Assembly: GCA_017591395.1 (NCBI GenBank) | Contig: WEDG01001415.1 | Location: 177,001-241,000 of the forward strand | DNA from: Schistocephalus solidus | Taxonomy: Eukaryota; Platyhelminthes; Cestoda; Diphyllobothriidea; Diphyllobothriidae | Direction: 5' to 3' | Length of the DNA: 64,000 bases | Part shown: positions 44,266 to 54,333 of the stretch, one piece after another | Layout: the number at the start of each line of letters is the position of its first letter | Numbering within the stretch: the stretch's first letter is position 1 | Program-made: the position numbers and the translations under genes | Notes under the pieces: model-generated | Seen by the model: the letters and a program-made list of their open reading frames with translations, nothing else | Told to the model about the DNA's origin: nothing | Database searches by the model: none

Positions 44266-44832
44266 TGACAAAGCATCTTTCAAGATCGTGTACGCTGGGT
44301 CAGTTGACCACCTTGTAGCCTATTACCTTCCCGCCATGGCCATATACCCTCCCTGACCCCAATACTCCTCAGTTGTGCTGTTTCTCATTTTCAGTACACG
44401 TCTTGCTTACAACCAGCCTTCCGTGTCGGATACGTAACATTGGCAGCGCAGTTTACAGAACATGGCGTAGAACAGATAGTAGAATTTGCGTTAGAAGATG
44501 AGAGAATTGTACGCTGACATCTCGGCCAAGTCCGCAACCGATCGGACACAGAAAGTGAAGAATTCGGGAAGTTCGTACTGCCCGCAACCCTTGAGGTTGA
44601 TTTTGGCGTCCCGAGGAAGGAATATCTACTACATACACAGACCACAACGCCGCCAGCCGAGGCGTGTGTTTTTATCCTCCTCCTACACCGCTCAGCACTA
44701 ACGAAGGGGCAGAGGAACCATTGACTCAGAAAAACGGCGCAGAGGTAGAAAATACCGTTCTGGGAAGATTGACCTGAATCCGCAAACTCGTCCAACGTTT
44801 GCAGGACGATACTTATTAGAAAACTTATTACC
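44266..44832 (+). mobile_element. LTR - PBS - PPT - LTR remnant of the Ty3-type element
   Basis: The segment 44266-44439 matches the last ~170 bp of the LTR at 31388-31957 and ends GGATACGTAACA. Next comes TTGGCAGCGCAG (a TGG-type primer-binding sequence, 44440-44451), only about 55 bp of internal sequence, a purine-rich tract (TTAGAAGATGAGAGAAT), and then the LTR start TGTACGCTGACATC (44508) up to about 44832. The internal region has collapsed from several kb to about 68 bp. Both LTRs are truncated on their outer sides. Confidence 0.6.
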
Positions 44833-44954
44833 TCTCGTTTATTACCTTTGCGGTTTCAATCCCCAGCCGCATAAGCATTGCCCCTGAGCTCCTAGTCTTT
44901 TAACGCCCTTCTGAAGGCATTTCCCCTCGTATGCCAGAGTTGTTGTTTATGAAG

Positions 44955-45480
44955 TAGTATTAATTTTTTGCCTTTGTCGGGCCCGAATTGTAGGGTGACT
45001 TCATGCATATCCATTGTAGTTTCTTTCGTGTTTTATTTTAAGTTTGGCTTAAATTAGCGCTTGCTCTTTCGTTCGTGGAGCTGCGTCCAGAGGGTTTGGT
45101 AGGTTGCCAGAAGGGCACTTTAGCGGACAATGGAAGTTGTGTCTGTGTGCCAGGCCTCGATTGTTTCCCTGGCTATTTGGGCATTTCCTAGACCTAGGAT
45201 TTCTACATTCTGCACATCAACCGCACGACAAGAGTCTATGTAATGTTCCGCCAACAGAGCCAACGGGTCCATTATCCTCACTTACCGCATGTGTCCGTTA
45301 ACAGGGGTCTGTAATCAGTTACCCATCTCTACGATGTAGTTAACTGTACAGGGGTTACACTGAAAGCGGTAGAAGACGTTTTTATTGTTTCAGTTCATCG
45401 CAGGGTAACATTAGGTCGCATGACCAGCTGTCAAATAGTTGGTTTCAGTTGTTGGACGTTGTTGATTTTGAAACGTCCTG
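44955..45480 (-). pseudogene. Penelope GIY-YIG domain and tail (family 3)
   Basis: Across minus-strand frames I read NVFYRFQCNPCTVNYIVEMG (GIY and YIG regions with CNPC, about 45385-45330). Then come SCRAVDVQNVEILGLG, REIEAW, a TTSI segment, LLATYQTLWTQLHERKS, and TLQFGPDKG near 44990. This matches the tail at 33843-34130 and 38100-38290. Frameshifts and stops are present and the RT is absent. Confidence 0.65.
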
Positions 45481-45979
45481 CCACAGAGACGTCGTACAAT
45501 GTATGGAAGTGCTCGTCAGACTTTTGGTTGTTCTGTGCACTGATATTAGCTGCCTCTTTACTACTTGCGAAGCTCGATATACTTGCGGGGTGTATGTTGA
45601 CAGTGAAGACGCGCTGACCGTAGTGGCATTCTGTCCTTTTAGGTACAATAATATGACCAGAGTTGTGTCCTTTTGTCGTCCAAATCGCTGCAATAGGTTT
45701 CTACCCTTTGGGCTACAGAGGCATACTGAGAACATTAGCTCCGGATTACCTGCCGATAGTGTTATTTTCGCATGTATAACTTTCGTCCTTCAGTCACCTG
45801 CATTCCTATTTAGCCTTTTTGGACGCCGGTTCGGGTTTTCTTTCCTTTACGCCGATCCGGGAGGCCGATTCCCTTGCCGTTCGCCCATGGGATTTCTTTT
45901 CCGTTTTCCTTCAATCCAACAGGTTCCACTGAGCCCATTTATCGTCGGCTTGCAAGTTACAAGCACCTCCGACTCACAG

Positions 45980-46850
45980 TGCCAAAAACCCCCACTTCTC
46001 CCAAGCTGTCCACATGGCCATGAACATGCAGTACATGAATTGGCTTCGCCGGATATCTCCAGACCAAATGCAACAACAGCCAGACAACACCACTTGCTGT
46101 CTCCTCAAACGCCCCTATCGTCACCCTTGTAGTAAACCCCACAGCATCCACGACGACGGCATCCAGCCCCACGAACGGCGATCTTACTTTTGGTGCTTAG
46201 CCTCCGCCGTTGATTACCCCCACGACGAAGAGGATTACCACATCCCTCAGTCCTACCTCCAATGAGAACCCTCCCGAAGTTCCCTTGCCACCACCACCAG
46301 TAATATGGACTCGATATAAACCCATCGTCATTGCGATCGCACATTCACTTCATACATCTGCCTGGTCGGTTAATTTTGGCATCCATCGCTCCGGGTCTGG
46401 CGAACCTTGTATGGACCACCAACATACACCCGCCGCACTCGCCTCCACTATCCGCCACTATCCTCCACTATCCGCCCACGCACATTCGCTCCCCGCCTGG
46501 ATCTATCCGATCCCCTGCGCATTCACAAAAGTGGAATTACCCGCAATATCGACCCACCAAGTACACGCACACCCAACAACTCTTCCATCTCCAGCACCAC
46601 CAACTGCCCATCAACCAGTGCAGCCACCATTTGCGGCATCAGGTGCCAAAATATCCTGCCCATATTGCCTCCGCACACACATTGACCTGGTTGGCTCCCT
46701 GCGAAACCCTCGCCTGGACGGTTGCCACCTGGCGATTCAACCCAGACCCCACAGTCAGCCCAGGGTATTTGAGGCCGACTAGTGGACCACACGTCACACT
46801 GCGATGACTCCTTCCGAATGTTTTCTGTAGGTCCCTCTCACGCATTTGAG
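45980..46850 (+). pseudogene. Older zinc-finger non-LTR element relic (C-terminal region plus 3' fragment)
   Basis: Plus-strand frames hold the Pro/Ser/Thr-rich spacer (around 46100-46290) and eroded fingers (CDRTFTSYICLVG near 46340, TRRTRLHYPPLS near 46425, LRIHKSGITRNIDPPSTRTP near 46520-46580). A 'ggacggttgccacctggcga' segment like the start of block B follows at 46720. The order is that of the retrotransposon, but divergence is much greater than between the copies at 25 kb and 40 kb, which suggests an older subfamily. Confidence 0.55.
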
Positions 46851-47059
46851 ATTAGAGCTGCCCACAGCCTTGTGTTAAATCAAAGACAAGGCCGTGTATG
46901 GGGCACACACAGATGAGTTCTCTAGCTCTTTCAGCCACGGCACCCAAACTCCGCATCAGACAACTGACGGAGGTCTGCTGTCTCTATGCATCTTCCTCGC
47001 AACCTGATGCACTTACAGCTATCAAACCGTGAATTGGAAGGTTGATACCTGACGTTTGG

Positions 47060-48100
47060 CATGAGCGCTCGCAGAGCGCCAATGTGGACGTAAAATAACA
47101 CCTACCCAACTGAAAGAAAATGAAAAGGGCGGGATGATTTTGAGACAGAGAAGGGCAGAATTTATTGGTGTAATCTATGACGATGTGATGAAACTGCAGC
47201 CTCGCAGAGCACAACTGTAGACTTAAAATAACACCTAGCCAACTGAAACAAAATGAAGAATTCGGGATGATTTTGAGACAGAGCAAGGTAGCGTATATCG
47301 TTGTAATCGATATCGATGCAATGAAACTGCAGTAACACAGATCAACACTGTAGACGTTAAAGAACGCTAACCAAACTGAAACAAAATAAAGAAGGTCGGA
47401 TGATTTTGAGACAGAGCAGGCAAAGTTTATCGATAAAATAGATCTAATCGATATCCATGCGATGAAAATGTATGCGCGCATAGCGCCACTAAAGACTTAA
47501 AATAACACCTACCCAACTGAAAAAAAAATTACGAAGGCGAGATGATATTGAGGTAGAGCATGGCAGAGTATATCGATGTAGTCGATATGCTTTCGATGAA
47601 ACTGTAGGCTCACAGAGCACGACTGTAGACGTAAAATAACACCTACCAAACTGAAACAGAATAAAGAAGGTGGGATAATTTTGCGAAAGAGCAAAGCAGA
47701 GTATATCGATGTAATTGATATCAATGCGATGAAACTGCAGTATAACAGAGCACCACTGTGGACGTAAATGAAAACCTACCGAACTGAAACAGAATAAAGA
47801 AGGCCGGATTATTACAAAAAAAAAAAAACAGAATAAAGATGAAACTGTTGGCTCAAATAGAACCAATGTAGACGTAAAATAACAACTTCTCATCTGAAAC
47901 AAAATGAAGACGGTGGGATGATTTTGAGACAGAGCAGGGCAGAGTATATTGATTTAATCTATGTTATAGATATCGATGCGATGAAACTGTTGGTTCGCAT
48001 GCACCACTGTAGGCGTAAAATAACACCTACCCAACCTAAACAAAATTAAGAAGGCGGAATGATTTTGCTACAGAGCATGGCAGAGTATATCGATATAAAA
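47060..48100. repeat. Minisatellite, ~133-bp unit, about 8 copies
   Basis: The phrase 'aacacctacccaactgaaac' with variants recurs at about 47097, 47229, 47361, 47503, 47637, 47770, 47879 and 48022, giving spacings of 132, 132, 142, 134, 133, 109 and 143. Each unit also carries 'gggatgattttgagacagag' and 'gatatcgatgcgatgaaact'-type words. Units are diverged, so the array is old. The apparent minus-strand protein frames here are artefacts of the repeat. Confidence 0.9.
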
Positions 48101-48464
48101 AGTATTTCCAGCAAAATTATCCCCTTGCCTGCCGTTCAGGATGGCCAACAGATATGCTGCCTGAAAGAAAACGAAAGATAAGGCACCACGAAAAGCCAAA
48201 TGAACGACTCAGTTGAACAGTCACTGGATGCAACAACGAAATCGATCCTTTGCAAACTCCTGTGTATTTTACTGACACTCATTTTGTTCTGGTTGGGTAA
48301 ATTTGGATCATTTTAATATTAGCCATGACTGCGTATGTAAATAGAAAATTGCTGTAAATGCGCCAGGAAAGCTAGTTCCGTACTACAAGCAGGCATTAAT
48401 TATCACGAGCGCTGTGGTGTCCACTTTTGACTGAGGTAGACAGAGAGAGAGAGGTAGAGAGAGA

Positions 48465-48882
48465 GGGAAAAAAAAAGAGAGAGAGAGAGAGAGAGTAAAA
48501 TTGAGCACACAAACTACATAACACCGGAAGACCATAAATGATGCATAATGGATGAAGTCTGCAACTATCGACATTATAAAGAATCGTCCTTGAATGAGTC
48601 GCAAACTGTGGGCTAAATAGGACTTCCTTCAAACCGGTACTAGCGTCGTGCGCTGACAACGTCATTATTGTATTTTGGATAAATAAAAAGAAGTCAAAAT
48701 CGGTATATAGAAGACGAACTAGGGCAGCCGATGTTCATAGAAGAAGCGTTGCATGCAACTGGAAAGCAGAAATAATGCTGCTCAAATGTACGTACTGTGG
48801 ACAAGGAAGTACTGCGTTTACGACGTCAGGCCTGGCAATCGGACATCGTCAGGCTTTTACTCTGGTGCATGCCCGGGTTGGG
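48465..48882 (-). repeat. Left arm of a ~410-bp inverted repeat
   Basis: This arm is nearly identical to the reverse complement of 50701-51105, with a spacer of about 1.8 kb. Shared text includes the histidine/serine-coding frame MRLIQGRFFIMSIVADFIHY, which is open in both arms but has no recognisable function. The outer edge abuts a (GA)n tract at 48445-48496. A third, partial copy exists at 20120-20250. Confidence 0.85.
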
Positions 48883-48999
48883 TCGAGTTTCACAGGTCAT
48901 GCAAATTTTAGTCCTGTTACTTTCCAAAATTTATTCCACACCTTTAATCATTTTTCCTTCTCTTTGTTATTGGCAAGGCTCCGTGAGTTTGGGGTAAAC

Positions 49000-50700
49000 A
49001 GTTAGTGCTGCCCTTGGTTGCGTACCAGGAAACTTGTCCTATCAAGGACATGCAGCGTTCGCTCTACAGCGTTAATATACTACCAACGCTCATTTGAATG
49101 TAGGCATAAGCACCCCGTAAAGGATCCGACCAGCGACAGGGAATCTCTACTACATTTAACCGTTGGCTCTAAAAAGATGTCCAAAATCATGAATGCAAGT
49201 GTCTTTCCTTCAGAGGCCTCCACAGCCTGAACCCGGATCAGGAGGAAACAGGAAACTGTCAAAAGTGATAATCGATGTGACATATGACATTTAAGCTTAT
49301 TCGTCAAGTCTTAGCGAACTACGGAACTTCGTCATGGTTAGTGATTGGTGCACACAGTACAGTGGATATTTCCTAGAACCGCAGTCATCTCTTCCTGGTG
49401 GTACAATGCTTGTAATGCTAGTCCTTGACATTTGGCGGTCATTCACTTCCCTGCTCTACTTCCATATTGCAGGCCTTACACACCACTTTCCGTTTATTTT
49501 AAAGACGAATGACTGCCGAGGAGCAGTAAAGTCCGTGAAACGGCCGCCTTCTTTCACTCTCCTCGAAGAAAACCAGTCCCTTTGCGGGCAAAAGAGTTTA
49601 TTTGATTTTCGGCTTTCATGTCGTGGTGCATAGGAGGTTGTTTTGCCACCAGCGTTGTCACCCTCTCGATTCTTTCCTGCTGGTGCAATCGATTTGTATC
49701 GAAACAAAGGCATTAGCACCTCAGTAGAAGCAATAATCAAATACAACTATGGTTAAGGTCAACGGACGCACAATGGCCGCAGTTGTTGTGCGGTCCTCGA
49801 GACATTCAAGGCCGAAATTCTCACCAGAGTTGACGACCACGTACCACCCAATGGTACACCGCCTACATATTCAGTTGTGAGGTAGGCTTGAAGTACACCG
49901 CGAAATGGACAGTAAACTATCTCCCCACGGCTCCCCCCCCCCAAAGGAAGCCTAATCCCTACCGCACCGTTGTCGCACTCAGTTTTTTAGCCTCTCATTG
50001 TCTCTTTACTTTACCGGTCACATTTTCCAAAATAGGGATCATTCCCTTTATTCTAATTCTATAAATCTGACTTCACACCGTCAAAGCCGGCCGGATTTGT
50101 TGTCGATTGTTGAACGTGGTAGACGCCACAATTACCCATCCGATCCGTAACCCAGGTTCTGGAACATAAGAAGAATTAAATACCGAAATGGTGATCAAAT
50201 TCTAACTTAAAAGTAGTACAGGTTCTTTTTACCCTGAGTTTTCCTTTAAATTTTCAGTCACTCACATTAGGAGTATTTTCCGAGGAACTTATAATCCTCC
50301 CAAAATCGAAAGCGTCTGGTTGTTGGCTGTTAAGACATCCACTTGCCTGGAAGGAGCGCTGACGAAAGCGAGTTCTCTGGCGTATGTTTGCGTGATGCCT
50401 AGAAGATCAGTTTCGGCCAATTATCACGAGATATCGTCGGCTCCAGCAGCTCAGCGTTCGTCTCAAGGCAGGAGGAGGTCTTCTCGTCCGAACACTCAAG
50501 GTCACCTGTCTTCGTGGCAGAGGAGTAGGCGAGATGACTGAAAGGTGATGCGCCGAGCTATGTAGCAGCGCCACAATTTGCATGCAGCCGCACGGAACAT
50601 GGCTTCCACCAGCCACCCCCCCCCCCCCCTCCAACCCGTAACCATACCCGCCCATCGATACCATTAGCAGCCGGGCCCTATTTTTGTACGCATTTCACCA
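49000..50700. other. Spacer of the inverted repeat; no recognisable gene
   Basis: Open frames up to 99 codons occur on both strands, but none resembles a known protein. A poly-C run lies at about 50619-50631. Confidence 0.4.
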
Positions 50701-51105
50701 GCCCAACCCGGGCATGCACCAGAGTAAAAGCCTGAAGATGTCTGATTGCCAGGCCTGACGTCGTAAACGCAGTCCTTCCTTGTCCACAGTACGTACATTT
50801 GAGCAGCATTATTTCTGCTTTCCAGTTGCATGCAACGCTTCTTCTATGTACATCGGCTGCCCTAGTTCGTCTTTTATTTACCGATTTTGACTTCTTTTTA
50901 TTCATCCAAAATACAATAATGACGTTGTCAGCGCACGACGCTAGTACCAGTTTGAAGGAAGTCCTATTTAGCCCAGAGTTTGCGACTCATTCAAGGACGA
51001 TTCTTTATAATGTCGATAGTTGCAGACTTCATCCATTATGCATCATTTATGGTCTTCCGGTGTTATGTAGTTTGTGTGCCCAATTTTACTCTCTCTCTCT
51101 CTCTC
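50701..51105 (+). repeat. Right arm of the ~410-bp inverted repeat
   Basis: This is the partner of 48465-48882. It ends in a (TC)n run at 51088-51108, the mirror of the (GA)n tract beside the left arm, so the microsatellite is part of the repeat unit. Confidence 0.85.
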
Positions 51106-51196
51106 TCATATAAATGCTGTCTATCCAGCTCGGATCCATCGTTAAATCATTCAACATTAACATTCAGATGCCTTTTCAATCCACCTTAATTAGCTA

Positions 51197-51310
51197 TCAA
51201 TCGTGGCTTAGAAGGCTGCCGACTAATGCAATAACTTCGTGTGTCTGAAGTCTCAGATCCAGACTCCAGGAGCCCCTTCTTAATGTGGCCTTATCGCACC
51301 CCCACCCACG
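51197..51310 (+). repeat. Start of block B of the non-LTR element, diverged
   Basis: The run 'atcgtggcttagaaggctgc' through 'ccccttcttaatgtggcctt' matches the first ~110 bp of block B (26346 onward) and then diverges. It lacks the element end. Confidence 0.55.
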
Positions 51311-51844
51311 TGAGCTTTGAGCTGCACTTAGGGTAGCCTGGTATACGCAGTGGGAACCAGCTTGCGGGAGGCACGTGTAAACGGACCACATAGACTTGTC
51401 AGCCATTGCATTAACATTAAGCTTCGGGCACCTTGAAGTTTCTTAATTGTCAAAAAGCGTTTAGCGACGGAGTAGAGAGTGACGTAGATTCATCGAAAGT
51501 CTGCATCGTCATGCACAAATTATGGCTAAGGCCACACTGTGAAACGCCGGTGATGGTCGTCGCATCCAACGAGGAAATTACTGTATCAGATGAAGTAAAT
51601 TGATCTGATGCTTCAATAGCACTCTCCGGCACGTAAGAAAACACCGAAAACTGGTGGCACGTAAATCGATGACTACACTACGAACTCGGCTTACGCACGC
51701 TAAGGTTAGGATTAGCTAGTCGGGTAGGAAGGAAGCCGCATATAAGATCCATGTGGGACCTACGACGCTGGTTATTGTGGCAAACGGGAAATCACCCTCT
51801 AAGTACATTCAAGATCAGCGATTGTCGGAAAATAGAGTTGTACT

Positions 51845-51887
51845 CGGGACTTTTCAAGTTGGTCACACCAACCCGTCGTCAGACGAA
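51845..51887 (-). ncRNA. Hammerhead-like motif in PLE 3' UTR
   Basis: On the minus strand CTGACGA (51876-51882) and one unpaired C lead into stem II GGGTTGG/CCAACTT with loop TGTGA, then GAAA (51852-51855) and AGTCCCGAGTAC. It is almost identical to 36445-36485. Confidence 0.5.
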
Positions 51888-52127
51888 ATGAGCAGAGGAG
51901 AAAATGAAATTGTCAGATGACCAGTTTGTGCCACAGGACAGACTAGGACAGACAAACAACTGGGGTGAGAGGGATGGGCCGGTTAGGGGGGGGGAGCTGT
52001 TAGGGTTCCCTCTGTCGGATAGGAAGGGGGATGGAGCTCAAATGCGACTGCAAACGGTAAAGTTAATGGTCGTCGATGTCGGATGGGGACGGAGGTAATT
52101 GCGCCGATGTTGGATGTGTTAAGAGTT

Positions 52128-52590
52128 TCAGCTGTGGTTTACCGTGCCAGGGAGAGGGGTGGCGAGACAGTGAGATTCTACATGGTCCAGGAAAAGATTA
52201 GCGGCTGTTGTTATGTTGTGGGCGCAAGTCAGTGAGCCGGGCACGCAGGCCTTCGTAATGAGAGTCCAGATTGTCATGGCGTTTGATGCTGACCGTGCTA
52301 GAAATCGACGCCTCGAGGAATTCACGCGCCTGTTTGGTGTTAGCCATTGCATCAACTTCGGTTCCGTCCCAATTGAAGCGATGGTTGAACTCAAGTGCGC
52401 GCTAGAGAACGAGTGACAAAGGGTCGTATCGACGGATGGCTAGTTTTTGTTCCGTAATATGCGTCCCAAGTCGTCGGCCGTTATGACCAATATAAGTGCA
52501 AGAGCTGTTAGCACATGGAATGTGGTAGATGACGTTAGTTTGCTGCTCTTTGGGTATATGTTCTTTTACTCGGGATAGTGTTGCGCGCAA
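52128..52590 (-). pseudogene. Penelope GIY-YIG domain, frame-shifted
   Basis: The front half is in frame 52590-52402 (NVIYHIPCANSSCTYIGHNG, GTHITEQKLAIRR). The YIG motif is kept, but the CxxC is CANS and the arginine of GTRI is histidine. The second half continues in other frames (NNxQAREFLEA region at about 52310-52340). Compared with the intact copy at 36809 it has lost a metal-ligand cysteine and the catalytic-site arginine. Confidence 0.75.
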
Positions 52591-52733
52591 GGACGATGCC
52601 GGTTTGTGGCAATGGAGATGCCAAACCGGTTTGATTGTCGGGCGATCGCTTCGAACATGCCTTGCATGTAGGGTAGGGAGACGAATTTACGCGGTCCGCG
52701 TTCTCCATTAGAGCCGAAGTTTTTTGGTTGCTT

Positions 52734-53361
52734 CTAATGTCTGAGGCAGCTTTTCACAAAGCCGACTGGGTATAGGTTGAGTCGGAATAACCGATAGAGG
52801 TAAGTGAGTTCTTTTTTGTGTAGATCATCGCTACTACAGTAAAGAAAGGCCCTGTGGAAAAGGGTACGAACGCAGCTTCTTTTATGGGCCGCAGGATAGT
52901 TGCTTTCCTTGCTAAGTATGCTATCGGCATTCGAGCCTTTCTGGTGGACGCTCGTTACAAGGCCGCCGTCACTGAGTTTTTGGATACTTACGTCGAGGAG
53001 AGGAAGAATACCTCCTGTTGCCTCTTCACGAGTAAACTGAATACCTGGGAAAGCACTATTCAGGCTCTGATGCAACTGCTCCACTTCGGAGGCCTTTATG
53101 ATAACAAATGTATCTTCTACGTATAGGACCCACATTTGGGCTGAAATTTCACATAAGCTCCTCCTCTAGTTGTTGAAATACTAACTCTGCCAGCAGACCC
53201 GAGATTGGTGAGCCCATTGGGATACCCTTAACCTGTTGATAGAACTTTCCATCGAATTGACAGTAGTTCTTGAGACAGAGCCTAAGCATTTCTGAAACGT
53301 GTTGTATTGGGATGTCGATTGGGTTATCTTGCAGGCGCCAAGTTACGCTCTCAATGGCCAA
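52734..53361 (-). pseudogene. Penelope RT palm and thumb; YVDD changed to YVED
   Basis: Frame 53361-53149 has LRLCLKNYCQFDGKFYQQVK and GIPMGSPISGLLAE. Frame 53135-52734 begins WVLYVEDTFVIIKAS, where active PLEs have YVDD, so one catalytic aspartate is now glutamate. REEATGGILPLLDVSIQKLS and SVHQKGSNADSILS follow as the thumb. Polymerase activity would be lost or severely reduced even without the frameshift at 53140. Confidence 0.8.
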
Positions 53362-53514
53362 TTCATGTGGTATTTAAGAAAACAGGGCAACCACGTCAAA
53401 CGATAGATTACTTTAAGGCCTTGGATCTTCTGGAGGAATGCCCGAGAGATTTTAGTGCTAAATTAAGATCCATCGGTGAGGTGCTTCAGGTGCCGGTTCA
53501 ACCATTTAGCGAGG

Positions 53515-53943
53515 TTATAAGTTGGCGATCCAATGAGTGGTACTATGATCCTCACTGGCGCACCTGCTTTGTGCACTTTTGGGAGGCCATATGCATGTGC
53601 AATACGGAAGCAGTGACATCAATAAAGCTGGAGTCATCGGGGTTATGATTTTCAATCGAGTCAGCTCAGTGATCTTCATTTTCACAGATGTGGCCTGATT
53701 TTTAGTTGGATCCTCTGCGAGTGGTGTGCAGGCTTCCCTGAACTTGAAGACTTGATTAACTTTGTCGATAAAGTCAGTCTTTTCCACGATGACGTTGGCA
53801 CCACCCTTGTCAACAGACACAATCACTATACTATCGTCTGTCTTTAGAGATATTAGTCTCTTTTCTTCGTCGATGGGCAAGACTACAGAGATGACTGCAG
53901 AGATGTTCTCTGTGTGTTTGCGGGCGAGAAGCACCAAAGCCAA
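53515..53943 (-). pseudogene. Penelope RT N-terminal region
   Basis: The 142-residue frame includes DSIVIVSVDKGGANVIVEKT (the conserved DKG motif, about residues 37-56) and DFIDKVNQVF. KITELTRLKIITPM follows, then an altered fingers segment (LPYCTCIWPPKSAQ, where intact elements have a YGLPKIHK-like motif). It is the counterpart of 33036-33521. Confidence 0.75.
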
Positions 53944-54070
53944 TTAAAGACTCCCCACCCCGTCCTCCCTATAGTGTACACTGTTAATGTAAACCCGTGC
54001 AATCAACGCTTTGTAAAAAATGACTGTCATCCTCTGTAAGTACTGTGAGATGGGTTGCGATACTCAGCTC
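53935..54070 (+). repeat. Fragment of a PLE 3' region in opposite orientation
   Basis: The segment 'gactccccaccccgtcctcc' to 'ctcagctccgacgg' matches the minus strand of 37895-37745. It joins the 5' side of the PLE copy at 53950 head-to-head. Confidence 0.6.
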
Positions 54071-54333
54071 CGACGGGTTGGTCGCAACAACCCGTCGTCA
54101 GATGAAATGACCAGAGGAGAAAATGAAATGGCCAGATGAACCGTTTTTGCTACAGAACAGACAAGGACAGACAACCAACTGGAGTGAAAGGGATGGGCAC
54201 ATAATTACGGTAGGATTGGGGCTGGTTAGGGGTGGGGGACTGTTAGAGCTCCCTGTGTCGCAGGGGAAGGAGGGTGGAGATTAAATGCGGGATGGGGACA
54301 GAGGTAATTGCGCCGTTGTTGGAGGTGTTAGGA

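Larger units (their letters stand above)
51829..53950 (-). mobile_element. Penelope-like element, most complete copy (family 2)
   Basis: Read on the minus strand from 53950: RT N-terminus, fingers, palm, thumb, linker, GIY-YIG domain, and a ~270-bp 3' UTR ending in a hammerhead-like motif (51887-51845). All domains of a PLE are present in order, but the frame is broken about five times. It is the sister of the copies at 36370-37660 and 54066-55800. Confidence 0.8.

Noticed and set aside
45449..46132. A 227-residue plus-strand protein
   Set aside because: The first part is the complement of a Penelope tail and the second part drifts into the eroded zinc-finger spacer; there is no consistent family resemblance.
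46984..47902. Minus-strand membrane-protein-like frames (165 and 137 codons)
   Set aside because: They are in phase with the minisatellite and contain the same repeated words; no independent coding signal.
47060..48100. CRISPR-like array
   Set aside because: Units are about 133 bp, diverged throughout and lack the short identical repeat plus unique spacer pattern; the window is eukaryotic.
48383..51189. The frame MRLIQGRFFIMSIVADFIHY as a small gene
   Set aside because: It appears in both arms of the inverted repeat and its C-terminus runs into (GA)n. Conservation reflects the recent duplication, not selection.
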